A stretch of 29,047 nt of DNA from Chara braunii (lineage: Eukaryota > Streptophyta > Charophyceae > Charales > Characeae), in NCBI GenBank assembly GCA_003427395.1, contig BFEA01000365.1:1298098-1327144 (forward strand), given 5' to 3'. The notes beneath the pieces were generated by a model. The model did not search any database. It saw only the letters and a list, made by a program, of their open reading frames with translations, and was not told the origin of the DNA. The position numbers were made by a program, and so were the translations under genes. Positions 18,430 to 28,273 of the stretch are shown piece by piece; positions within the stretch are counted from its first letter, which is position 1; every line of letters begins with the position of its first letter.

Positions 18430-19749
18430 TCAGCAGAGAGAGCACCAATCTGTCAATTGGGTGACCACCTGGATTTTGATCACCAATCCATTGGCCTGTG
18501 GCCATTCCAGGAATTTCGAGACCCTATCCCTTTTGTCCCTTGGAATGTCAAACTTCAAGTTATTAAGTTTGGGGCATTCCTCGTAGCATTTCGGGGGGTA
18601 TTGCTTCACTGTTTGCCCCACTGCGTATTCGATTTGCGATCGGACATAAGGGGCGGCCATCCATGGTACCCGCAAGGCCATGATCCAAATTTTGCTGACC
18701 TTTTCTTCAGATTTTGCTGCTTCTAGTTCGGCGGGGGACATCCATTTTTTAAAGGTAAGCTTATACGTGGTGCCATCAATCTTAACCTTGTGATTCTTCA
18801 TATTCAACATCATTTCGATCATTTTTTTGTCCCGTGGAAAGTAAGACATTACATTCCGGCCTTCTTGATGCACCCTGCCCCTCTCCTTGTGGTGCATGCT
18901 CTGGGGGAGAATCGAATCCTCAAAGCTTCTGATACATTGTTCTTTTCGATCTGCCGAGACTGATTTGAAACTTCTCTGAAAGAACACAACAATTGCATTG
19001 CTTTTCATCCATTCTATTTGTGCTTGTTCAATCACTGGAGATACCGTCACACTGACAGTGTTTCCTTTTTTTTCAAACTTTGCAAATTTGGACATGTCTG
19101 GTATGATCATTCGGTCGAAACATTTATCCAACATAATTCTGACTTCTTCCACCTCATCCCTGATCGCCCCCGACTCCTGCCCATTTCCCTGCTCAATCGA
19201 CTTCCCCGGACTCTCATCCTTACTGTCTGACTCTACTTCCACTGGAAACCAGTCCACTTTTGCTGTGTTTGAGGGGCGATCGGTGTTTCTGTTCCCTCCC
19301 CTTCCTGCATTGGTGTTACCATGCGTCATACGTATAGCCTTTCCCCGGTCACCCCCGTAACCTTCCTTCTGTGTCCCTTTCAGTCCCCTCTGTTCCCAGC
19401 GAGAATTGCCTCTACCCTGGGCTTGATTACTATTTTCCCGTAAGCCCACGGACGGTTCAACTGTCCCGCGTGGACGATTGGCCCAGAAAGGGATGAAGCC
19501 TGCCCATGGCAGGTTAGATGTTTGGTTTGTCATGGGAGGACCCTCTCTTGCAGCAGTCTCGCCCCCCAGATTTGCACCTCTTCCTTCTTCCGTATGTTGT
19601 TCAGTCTGCTGGCCCGGGCTATGCGATAGGGTCATTTCCGTATCCCCGGGTTGCTGCATGTTGCTCGGCTGGTTCGTACCGGACTGGGTCGCGCTGGGCA
19701 AGTTGTTTCGTAACAATTGTCGTGAAGCAGCTGATACGTGTTTGCTCAC
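18430..19749 (-). CDS. LINE ORF1, N-terminal part: DUF4283-like domain and broken zinc knuckle
   Basis: ORF1 protein of plant LINEs binds the element RNA and forms the RNP. The frame is open from 19749 (GTG after a TAG; the first ATG is at 19659, residue 31) to a TGA at 18432-18430. Residues ~30-200 are Gly/Asn/Gln-rich and disordered. Residues ~205-430 resemble the DUF4283 domain of plant LINE ORF1, including KIWIMALRVPWMAAPYVRSQ at the place of the usual W-V-R-L-P-G-L-P strand. The frame ends WCSLC-stop, and the next codons read EYGHTSETC, so the TGA sits inside a C-x2-C-x4-H-x4-C zinc knuckle, replacing the residue after the second Cys. A CGA-to-TGA change would explain it. Confidence 0.8.
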   Translation of the reverse strand: MSKHVSAASRQLLRNNLPSATQSGTNQPSNMQQPGDTEMTLSHSPGQQTEQHTEEGRGANLGGETAAREGPPMTNQTSNLPWAGFIPFWANRPRGTVEPSVGLRENSNQAQGRGNSRWEQRGLKGTQKEGYGGDRGKAIRMTHGNTNAGRGGNRNTDRPSNTAKVDWFPVEVESDSKDESPGKSIEQGNGQESGAIRDEVEEVRIMLDKCFDRMIIPDMSKFAKFEKKGNTVSVTVSPVIEQAQIEWMKSNAIVVFFQRSFKSVSADRKEQCIRSFEDSILPQSMHHKERGRVHQEGRNVMSYFPRDKKMIEMMLNMKNHKVKIDGTTYKLTFKKWMSPAELEAAKSEEKVSKIWIMALRVPWMAAPYVRSQIEYAVGQTVKQYPPKCYEECPKLNNLKFDIPRDKRDRVSKFLEWPQANGLVIKIQVVTQLTDWCSLC

Positions 19750-20185
19750 AGTCTAATTTACCCTGGGATTACTATGTCCAAGTTTTTAGGATGGGTGTAC
19801 ACAAAAAAAACAATCCTCAGTACGATAAAGCTTTCACGACTCTGCACTTCTCTCCCCGAAAGAACTGTCTGATTTGCCAACAGCCAAATAAGGTCAAGGT
19901 GAGCTTAAGGCTGGGGGTTATCACAGTCGAACAAAATGGGAGTGTCAAATATGGGCAGGCAAGTCACCCAAGGCTAACCTGGGCCTTTCAGTGAACCCGA
20001 TCACATAAGGCATATGTGAGCAGATCAGTGTTACGTGCTGAGAGCAGAACGTAACCAAGTTGCCCTAGCGCTGCTGCTATAGCCGAAGACCTGGTGAGGA
20101 GAGTGCCTGATGTGACCAGGCGATCTGTCGAACTAGGTCTTCCGTCAACTGCAATATCAGGTTATATGGTCATGACAGAGCACCG
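19750..20185. other. no gene recognised; possible LINE 5' UTR and flank
   Basis: Directly upstream of LINE ORF1 on the minus strand, so the part next to 19750 may be its 5' UTR. A short inverted repeat GTTACGT/ACGTAAC lies at about 20031-20055. No target duplication can be identified because the 3' flank of the LINE is in the gap. Confidence 0.35.
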
Positions 20186-20809
20186 ACGAACCTTTCACTG
20201 AAACTGTAGGAAGAAAATAACTAGGCGGGGCCTGGTTAGCACGTACAGATAGTCCGTACAGAAATCAGATAGCAGATAACACAGTTTCTCAGAAACGACC
20301 TACTGCTAGTGTTATTGCCAAGTTAGAGACAGATGGGACTAACCAACATGGACCGAAGATTTAGACGTTAGAGCATCGTGAAAAACGTCCGCAATCAGAT
20401 TGCATAGTATTGAAAGACCGAAAAATAAAATTTCCAAGTGGTAGGTCATACGAAATGAGATTCAAACAGACAAAGTGGGAGGCGAAAGGACAAAGTGAGA
20501 GTTATACGCACAAACTGACAGATGGGCAAGCGCACAGTATGAAATGACGCAACCATCGACTAACCTTTCAGTGAAACCGTTAGGAGAAGCTATAAGGAGA
20601 GATGAAGCAGGCGGGGTATAGTTAGTTAGTACAACTAGCAAATATTAGAGCTGCTCCGAATCGACCTACTGCTAGTGTTATTGCCAGTAGGCCCCAGGTG
20701 GGAACAACCAACATGGACAAAGGATATATAGGTTAGGGCACCGTGAAAGTGTCCGCTAGCATATTTGCATAATACCGAAAGACCAAAACTAACCTTTCCC
20801 AGAGGTTGA
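20186..20809. repeat. diverged direct duplication of ~260 bp
   Basis: 20186-20449 and 20560-20809 share, in the same order, AACCTTTCA-x-TGAAAC, GGCGGGG-x-x-GGTTAG-type, GACCTACTGCTAGTGTTATT, ACCAACATGGAC, CGTGAAA and ATACCGAAAGACC-type blocks. The block GACCTACTGCTAGTGTTATT is exact. A short CCTTTCAGTGAACCCG at ~19984 may be a remnant of a third copy. Non-coding; function unknown. Confidence 0.65.
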
Positions 20810-22145
20810 ACGCACAAAACTGAGAGTTAAGCGGTATGATGTGAGTAACCAGCCCAAGTAAAAACTGTCTGATGTAGCATGCGCTGCTTCCAGAAGAGAC
20901 CTCGTAAGGTTGGAAAAAAAGAACGTAGGGTATTTCACCTTCGTTAGTTTATGGCAAAAGGGAGACAAAAAAGAAACTTACAAAATATGAAAAGATAGTG
21001 GAACTAGTGTGAGAGTGAGCATTTTACCCCCTTAAGTAGCCGTCGAGTTGGTGCTCCTCCGTAGTAGGATCGACAACCTCCCACTGGCTCATACTTGTCA
21101 TCTTTAATGCCTAGGCCAAATGATATTTTGTCCGAAAGATTGCTCGGCTTAACTATTGGTACGACCGCGAATCAGTCAGATACGGAAATCCTTCAAGGCT
21201 GGGCAAGAGAGATGAGTCGTTATGAGTGAACGAAGCCGAGGATACTAGCAACCGTCGATCGAGAGAAAAAAAAAAAAACTTAGAGCGAACAAGAACACTT
21301 GCGAAGCCAGAAACTCTCGTGTCGTGCGTAGAGTACATTCGGAAGTACATCCGAGCTATTCGCCTGGAATAGGAGGTGCCTTAATGGTGCTTTCAAGGCT
21401 CCAAGCAGGAAAGGAGGTGTCGGACGGACGGATGGAAGAGAAAATGAGCTAAAAAAGTGGGGCGAAAAAAAGGACTCTGAGCCCTGGCTTTCGAACGAGC
21501 TGTGATGTACTTTGTTCGTAATCGGAGGGATATGCGGAGGGTAACGGGCGAAGCCCAAAGATGAGCGCTCTGATGTTGGCCGGCTTGATCTCCACTGACG
21601 AAGGAGATCGATGTCGTGTCGAATCGCTAATCGGTTCGGTACCAAACTTCTTCCTAAAAAGTCGACGAAATAGGTTGCGTCTAGTGGCAATGAAGGCGAG
21701 ACGGCTAAAGGTTATGACTGCCTAGGCCAACTCCTTGGAGTAGTCGACGATCGGAACAACGAAAGACGATGACATTTACCGTAGTAGGACGATCTACTAC
21801 TACCCATGAGACCCCATCAAGCACAAACATGTCAAAGATTTAGCTTCGAGGATTGGAGACCACAACCCTATACCTAAAGCCACTCCCGTTATTGAGTAGA
21901 GGTGGGAAAGGGGGCGTGAGAGAAGTGGAGCGTTAGAGTGGAAACCGCAGTTACTTCCCGAAGACGTGGGGAGTAGTGCTTTAACATGAGGCGGTGGCGA
22001 CGGACTAGGGTTCGGGCTTCGGCTTCAGCTAAAGAGGTGTGACGGACGAAGATGGCGGCTATGTCGTTCCTTATGCTACCTATGCAGCGCTCGTGTAGCG
22101 CTAGAACCGCACGTACTGAAATCGAAAGACAACAGACAATGCCAA
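20810..22145. other. no gene recognised
   Basis: No convincing coding sequence: minus-strand frames of 60-136 codons (for example 21280-21690) show no known motif. Composition is even and free of microsatellites apart from a short A run near 21266, unlike the rest of the window. Confidence 0.4.
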
Positions 22146-23640
22146 ATGACGAAAGATCCCGTATTGCCAAATCTTTGCCCTCCGGCTCAAACCGGGCATG
22201 CTGTGGCGGGTGCGCAAGTAGTTTGGCGTAGGCCTTGCTGGTGCCCTTTCAATCGAAGGTTTCTCCTCGTGGAGGGGGGCCAATCCTCCGATACCACTCG
22301 GGAGGGGAGGGCTCTTTTGCCGCGTCGAGGTTCTAATATGGCCGGGGGGCCTGAACAGTTCCACGTTGGAACCCCCCCGGGGGGTGCCAACTCACTCTGG
22401 AGGGAGAAGCCCCCCTACGATAATTTGGCTTGGCGGACCAGGTGGCGACGTAAGGAAATTACCTATTTGCCGGCCCCACCTAAAGGACCCCTGAGCCAAG
22501 AACAGCGTAATGGGGCCCCCCTATCGAACAACCTTATTCTCAGTAGGGAATCTGCAAAGATAGTGACTACAGGCCAACTAAAGCGAACTTACCAAGCTTA
22601 GCCTACGTACCTATCGGTTGGAAGAGAAGACCTATCCGTGGTCAGGGCTAGGGAAGTAGACGTGCGTGCCATAGGCTCGGATCACTTCGAGGCAAGAAAA
22701 AACGGTGTTTTGCTTGCCTTTATACGACAGTCGCCACGTGACACAACGTGAAATCTTTCATTTTCATCTGGCTATACGACAAAAGGTAGGTATGGCGGTG
22801 GGGGCAGACATCGATGAAAAAGGAAAACTTTCTAAAACCAATAAGACAAAATAGAAAGACGTAGAAAGACACGAGAAGCCCTAGTTACTGGCCAAGTACC
22901 GGGATACCATCAACCGGAAAACTGTTGTGAGGGGGACTGTTACCTCCACTTGCCACTTGAAGCCCCCTATTCTTGAAGTTCGAGCTGCACTCTCTTCCAA
23001 AGAAGGAAAGCAAACTGGCGTCTTGTTGGAGAAAAAGCCCTCGGTGCGTTTCTCACACCATTATATCGCCCTTCCGTGCCTCAAAATATAATGCCTGTAT
23101 CTTCCCGATGCTTCGTCTTCATGCCTTGCGCCCTAGCGCCCTTCTGGATACAAATGAACTCTTGAATATGACAAAGGAAAGAATCTTTGTCGGACGGGCT
23201 GTCTTCCAAATACCCCCCTGCGTACAATTCCATAGGCAGCTCGCCTTGTGCGGCGACCTTCAGTTCATGTGGTTCATAGATTCGTTCTGGATTCTCTTCA
23301 CTCCTCCTCCTCCCGGTGAAACTCCGCCCTTCCTCCCCTTACCCACGGACAAGTCCACATCACTTTTGCTCGAGCTCATAGAAAAGCCCGACAGCGCTGT
23401 GATCCACCGTCCCCGTGTTGAGCGCCCCGGGGCATGGCGGTCGAACTCCGCGTATGCTGAGGAAACCCTAACGCTATGCTCACGCGTCGCAGGACTAGAG
23501 CGCTACGGCGCCGCCTCCCACTTCGTCCTTCTTCTTTCGACTTTGGTAAGTCAACCTGTCGACTTTCCTCTTGGGGTAAGTGAGACGAATGGATTTGCTC
23601 CACCGGAAAGAATCCGAAAATTCCAAAGAAATGTGTAGGC
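22146..23640 (+). other. even-composition region with two weak open frames; possible organellar insertion
   Basis: Two plus-strand frames, 22146-22601 (151 codons) and 22973-23638 (221 codons, open from a TTG; the first ATG is near 23110), have no family resemblance I can name. The style of the DNA here (near 50% GC, no simple repeats, blocks such as CCTATCCGTGGTCAGGGCTA) reminds me of plant mitochondrial intergenic DNA, but this is only an impression. No known mitochondrial gene or group II intron domain V was found. Confidence 0.2.
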
Positions 23641-24385
23641 GAAAAAAAAAAATTAACAAACAAATGCATTCTTATTTTCTACAGAAAAAAAAGGCAGAAA
23701 AAGTGTCATACCGTTGAGCTAGCTCAACTCAGCGGTGCAAGTAGGACATGGCCCCGGCATCGTGTCACATGTGTGACACTGTTTGAAATACTATTGAATG
23801 CGGTTTTGTAAAAAAAAAAAAAAAAAAAAAAAAATGCGTAGCCCTCGTCGAAATTCACGACTGGGTTTCTGAGAGAATATTCACACTTCCTGGTAGTACT
23901 TTCCTGGATGTATATGGGCTGCTTTTCTTACCCTTTTGCAACCCGCCCTGGATGCACTTAACCGTAGTTACACTCCAGAGAAGTGGAAAAAGTCATAGTG
24001 TGAATATGCCCTGAATCTCTGTCCGTTCAACGGGGGAGCAAGCTTGGTGTTCTAAAGATAACCCGTTGGCCCCCCAAGCCAGCATTGGCAGGACCTTGGC
24101 TGATGTTGCTGGCTGCTATGCAGCAACAATATTGGCCATTAGACACCGCCATGTGGGGTTGGGGGGGTCGAGGGCTCGACGCAGTGACTGGCCATTGCTC
24201 GGCGCTAGCACCGCCGATTTCCCCCATCAACAATGCCTGCCCACCCTTCGTCACCGTGATGAGGGACTGGTACAGCCTTGCTCTCGCACCACAGCTGTGG
24301 TGCCAACCTACCCCATGGGTTGGGGAGAGATCCGGGTAGGTTGGTGTTCCCCCGTACTATACATAGGGCCTCGCTGCACTGCACT
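23641..24385. other. no gene recognised; palindromes and a poly(A) tract
   Basis: Holds a 16-bp palindrome GTTGAGCTAGCTCAAC (23713-23728) inside a block that matches, inverted, 10506-10544; a poly(A) run at 23811-23834; and an 11-bp inverted repeat ATATTCACACT / AGTGTGAATAT at about 23877 and 23996 that may bound a small element. Further small palindromes (GCACCACAGCTGTGGTGC, 24287-24304) follow. Confidence 0.45.
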
Positions 24386-24870
24386 TGAATCTTGAAGAAT
24401 CAAGTGTACGGCACCGCCGCACTTACGCTTGAAAACAAAGTTGGGAAACACCTTCAAGAGCCGTCAGATCGGCGCTAGATTCTTCAAGAGTGAGTCATCG
24501 CTGCAGTCACTCTTGACGAATGCTCTTGAATTTTTTTTTCAAGAGGTGTCAGAAGACCCGATTCTGAGAGCTCTTGAAGTGTTTGAGTGTGCCTGCCTGC
24601 AAGGGTGGGTTTTTTAAGGGTGGTCGGCCCGACCCTTCACGAGCTCTTCAACTTTCAAGAGCGGGCCTCCACTCTGGGCGGACAATGCAGCTTTGCACCG
24701 TCGTGTAGCATTCAAGACTGGGAAAAAAAAGTAAAAAAAAATCAAGAATCCTTCAAGAGTAGGGTCGTCGAGAGTCGGTGCAGCGATGACGGCTATTGTG
24801 AGCATTTCTCTTGTCTGACAGCTCTTGATCTACTCTTGAACTTTTTTGTGAGTCAAGCGTAGTGCAGCGA
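24386..24870. repeat. cluster of CAAGAG/CTCTTG motifs in both orientations
   Basis: About a dozen TTCAAGAG, TCAAGAG or reverse-complement CTCTTGA motifs occur in less than 500 bp, several paired into hairpins, for example TCAAGAGTGA with TCACTCTTGA around 24485-24515. The density is far above the surrounding DNA. No coding function is evident. Confidence 0.55.
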
Positions 24871-25127
24871 GGATGGGATAGATGCATACTACCAAGAAGA
24901 TGAGATAGATGAGAGAAGAATATAGCCGTATACATAGAGTCCTGGTAACATAGACCTTGGTCATTGTCGGAGCTGTCTTTCCAGGTCAGTTGTTTTCCCC
25001 CTTCTTCCTCCTCCTATTCTTCTCTTCGTCGCCGACCCCCTCCTACTCCTCTACTCCTCTTCTTCTCCTTCTGCTCATCTTCATTTCCTCCTCCTCCTCG
25101 TCCTTTTCTTTCACCTTTTTTTTCTTC

Positions 25128-25236
25128 TACCGTCTTCACCCGAATAGAACGCCCGGTCATTATAGCTACATTTGGGCCGAGTTGTGGTCCAGATACACTG
25201 ATAATGACCGGACGTTCTATTCGGGTGAAGATGGTA
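25128..25236. mobile_element. palindromic fold-back (MITE-like) element, 36-bp arms
   Basis: The left arm (25128-25163, starting TACCGTCTTCACCCGAATAG) and right arm (25201-25236) are reverse complements with two mismatches, around a 37-nt spacer. It lies in a pyrimidine-rich simple-sequence stretch (about 25000-25125). Long, almost perfect arms mean a recent fold-back element. Confidence 0.75.
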
Positions 25237-25275
25237 GTCCTCCTCCTCTTCGTACGCGTGCTGAATACTGTGAAC

Positions 25276-25563
25276 ATCTAGGCTACCAGCCGGGCCGCCT
25301 GGGTCCCGGGTGGCCAGCCCGTGCAAGGACCAAGGAAGGTCCCAGCAAAAAAAAAAAAAAAAAAAACAATCCAAAACATCCGAAAAAAACCTATGTTATG
25401 CAGAAAAATAAACTAAACAACTTTTGCTCGAGGGTCACATCGAAATTCTGTACCAAATTTAAAAGAAAAAATAAATTGTAAAAATATATTTTTTTCTTTT
25501 ATCTTTTGAAATGTTTTTGGCCCGGCCGGGCACGTGACCCCGGGCCACTCTGGTAGCCTAGAT
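25276..25563. mobile_element. MITE-like element, copy 2 (14-bp perfect TIRs)
   Basis: Ends are ATCTAGGCTACCAG (25276-25289) and its exact reverse complement (25550-25563). TGAAC directly before the left end (25271-25275) recurs at 25563-25567, a possible 5-bp target duplication (4 bp if the last T is counted as part of the TIR). The interior matches copy 1 at 1314-1549 and includes a 20-A run. It encodes nothing. Confidence 0.75.
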
Positions 25564-25639
25564 GAACATGCATTTCTTGTATGTTGATCATTGAATCTAT
25601 GAAAGCGTGTTCGGAAGCAAGTTGGCCGTTGCTTGTCAC

Positions 25640-25805
25640 TATTCTATTCTCCTCGTCCCCCTCCTCCTGCTGCTCCTCCTCCTCCTCATCTTCCTCCTGG
25701 AGGGGATAGAAGGCGCGTAGGAGGAAGCGCCAGAGGAAGAGGAGGAAAAGAAGAGGAAGAGGAGTAGTAGGAGGAGGAGGAGCAGGAGCAGGAGGAGAAG
25801 AATAG
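25640..25805. repeat. pyrimidine tract followed by purine tract (fold-back simple repeat)
   Basis: A CTCCTC-rich stretch (about 25650-25700) changes to a GAGGAG-rich stretch (about 25700-25805). The two halves are roughly complementary and could form a long imperfect hairpin. The purine part lies upstream of the LTR at 26010, but it is far longer than a normal polypurine primer, so I do not call one. Confidence 0.6.
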
Positions 25806-26703
25806 GAGGCAACCAGGTAGATGCTGAGGGTGTGACGCATTAGCTTTCGGATGTGCGCCATCTTCTGACCCCCTTCCTTTCGAATTTTCGTTCTCTCTTG
25901 CAACCGGCCCCTAAGGCGCTCTCTAAGTTTTGGGGTTACTCACATAGCAGATGGATCGTCGCTCGCCGTTTTGGGCCACTTTTTAAATTTTTGTCTTTTT
26001 TGCAATTCGGGAAATGCATGGGAATTGTGTGCGCCTTAGCGAGCGTGATTGGAAATTTGGTCGACAGTTAGGAATTCTGGAATAAGCGAGATCTGACGTG
26101 TCCTTTCTTGTGCGCGAGTACTCTCGGTTTTGTCTCGGAAGACTCTGGGAATTTTCGTGTGAACTCGATAGGCGTTGGATTTCTGTTGCCGCATTTCATT
26201 TTTCGTGCAGACTTTTTGTGCTTGGAATTTTTAATTTTGAATTAGTATAGGATTTTGGGCAAACTGTAACTGTTTTGGTGCCCCTTTTTTGATCTTTGCG
26301 TCGGCGCCATGCATGCAAGTTTCCTCTCCTTCCTACGCCTCCCTCGAACTCGAGCTCTCTCTCTTGATTCGCGCGCATGCTCTCTCTCTCTCGCTTGTTG
26401 TAACCGTTTTTCCATCTTTCTTCTGCTGCGTGCACCTTTTCCCCTCTTCTTGATCATCTGGATCTTGGTCCTGCTCTGCGCTATCTCCCGTGCTCCTCTT
26501 CTTCCTAGGGAGCACCTTGCCGATTTCCTCCCCTCCCTCCGACTAAGCAGACACGCCGAGTAAGAAGGAAATCCCTTGTTACACGACGCATCTGATTGGC
26601 CGAGATCGAGAGTGAGAGGATCGACATGGCCTTTCCCAGACTATTCTTGACTCCCCACCCTTCAACCACCCTCCTCCTTCGCTCCCCTTCTCTTCAGCGC
26701 AAC

Positions 26704-26710
26704 TATAAAA
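26704..26710 (+). promoter_or_regulatory. LTR promoter TATA box, copy B
   Basis: TATAAAACCCGCAAACGC matches the same block in copy A. The kept sequence continues downstream (GAAAAACTCTCTC, then CCAGCTTCCGGGAAG), as expected around a transcription start and R region. Confidence 0.65.
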
Positions 26711-27454
26711 CCCGCAAACGCGTCCGAAAAACTCTCTCCCAACTCATCGGCCAGCTTCCGGGAAGCAGTGGCTAGATGGTCTGTGTGATGTGCGAGTCGA
26801 AGAGTCCCGACGTGCTGACTATAGTCTGGGCGGCTGTGTGCTGGATCGCCGCGACGAACTGCGGGGTCTGGGCAAGTCCGTGCGGAAGCTAAGTCGGCGG
26901 GGTGACGATCGCTGAGGTGGAAGTGGCACGTGGCAACTGGGATCGTCAGTGCTTGCATGTGGATAGGAGTCCGAGTTGAGTGGATGCCTGACCTGGGGCC
27001 ATGGTGGAACTTCGCGACGTATGCGCTTCCTTGTCTCGATCATATTCTTTGGAGTGAGTTCAGTTCGACGGCAGTTAAGCCGGGAAGATTCTTTTTCATC
27101 ATCTGACTTTGCGTAATCCTTGTCCATCTTCTCACCTTTGTCTACGCCTATTCTCCCTCTTCCACTTATTCTATTATATGCATGGTTTAATGAAGGACTA
27201 TGGTGTCTTGACGCTTCTTTATTTGCGTGGTTGGGATGAATGATGTTCGGACATGTGTGTGATTAGTCCCGCTAACGACGGGGCAGGGGTGCAGAGCACA
27301 TGGAGAATCGAATGATGTATGGCTGCCATTTTCGCACCTTTGATGGATGTGTGTGAGATCAGATGTTGGGATGGTTGCTCGATTGACTTGCATTCAGCTA
27401 GGATCGTTGTGAATGATGCGTAGGATGCCTGATAGTTAGGCTCTCGCCATTGCC

Positions 27455-27961
27455 ATGTGGACCGAATACCCCGACCCGACAGGGCGCCGACTTTCCGATG
27501 CCCCACAGCGCGCTTTCCCATATAACGAGGAAAGGACACGTGTTTGCGAGTGGGACGTACGAGAAGCCGTTGCTCATATCGGCGGGTGATATTACTTCCC
27601 ACCTAAGACTCGATGTTCGGGATTTGTTGGAGCCGGGTCTGTCATTGTTGATATGCACTTTCCTCCCTACTCACTATTATTGCCATTCAACGAGTTGATC
27701 GTCATTCCGTGGAAGGCAGTGGCGCCTCACTGGCCGAACACGCTGTGCAGCGAGTGTTGTCGCAGCGAGCGTTATCGAGCCAGGGGTTTCCACTACCGCA
27801 CTCGGACGGAGGACGAATACAAAGAGAGAGCGACCCGACTGAGACCCTCCACGTCGGATTCTGAGTTGTGTAGTGAGCACCGACGGGATCTCATCAGGAA
27901 AAGAGACACGAAGTACGTGCCTCCCCCGTTCCATTCGAAACGCAAGCGAGTGGCTCGCTAG
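27455..27961 (+). pseudogene. conserved LTR-encoded reading frame, copy B (unknown protein, one internal stop)
   Basis: ATG at 27455, final TAG at 27959-27961, 168 codons with one internal TGA at 27587-27589. A TAG in the same frame lies 18 nt before the ATG, so the start is well placed. Copy A has CGC (Arg) at the TGA site, so a CGA-to-TGA change is a likely lesion. Against copy A there are 61 codons with only synonymous differences and 42 with replacements by my hand count, a strong excess of silent change. Kept segments include NEERTRVCEWDVREAVA, HFPPYSLLLPFNELI and PSTSDSELC; the C-terminus is basic (HSKRKRVAR) and could be nuclear-targeting. No known domain recognised. Confidence 0.6.
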
Positions 27962-28273
27962 GGGGTTCAATGATACTTTTTGGATTGAACTTGTCGGGAC
28001 AGCGCGCGTCTCCATGTCCTTTGAGTTTCCTGCACGACTTCCTTGTCTTTTCATATTTTTGTATGTGACTCTTTCGTCTTTTTAGTTTGTGTGTAACGAG
28101 GGCGGACCTTGCCTTCTCTAACTTTTGTCGGACCAACACGGGGGATTTCAGTTTTGTCTGTGTCCCCACACTCAATTTTCCAAAAATCCTTGGCACACCC
28201 CATTTTGCCGCCTTCCCGGGCCTTTTCCGCAAAACTAAACACTCCGACCGTAAGGTAGCGCAGGGCGTGAGGT

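Larger units (their letters stand above)
11996..19749 (-). mobile_element. LINE retrotransposon, nearly complete but decayed (minus strand)
   Basis: In element order the parts are: ORF1 (19749-16657), ORF2 with APE endonuclease, reverse transcriptase and zf-RVT (16664-12472), a ~435-bp 3' region with a stem-loop, and a poly(A) tail (poly-T on plus, 11996-12036) that runs into the gap. This is the plant L1-like layout; no RNase H domain is seen. The lesions I find are four stop codons in ORF1, one frameshift between endonuclease and RT, and one stop codon after the RT. The 5' boundary is not determined: sequence upstream of 19749 may be 5' UTR up to about 19990. The copy cannot move by itself. 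Confidence 0.9.
26010..28273 (+). mobile_element. long terminal repeat, copy B (apparently solo)
   Basis: Matches LTR copy A (6121-8325) in reverse orientation along its length, including GGCGCCATGCATGC (26304-26317), the TATA block, the long open frame and the end block TGTCCCCACACTCAATTTTC (28160-28179). Homology ends at about 28273 with TGAGGTT, exactly where copy A meets its primer-binding site; here unrelated DNA follows, so there is no internal region downstream. No gag or pol is seen on either side. Divergence from copy A is about 25% in the open frame, so these are not the two LTRs of one recent insertion. The outer end is uncertain. Confidence 0.65.

Noticed and set aside
12472-19749. 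Use of a variant genetic code with TAA/TAG read as glutamine, as in some ulvophyte algae, to explain the LINE stops
   Set aside because: A frameshift in ORF2 and a TGA in the zinc knuckle show real decay, ORF1 ends naturally at a TAA overlapping the ORF2 start, and the gag fragment uses no internal TAA or TAG.
24957-25481. 174-codon open frame rich in Ser, Phe and Leu
   Set aside because: It runs through a pyrimidine-rich simple repeat, a fold-back element and a MITE, so it is not a gene.
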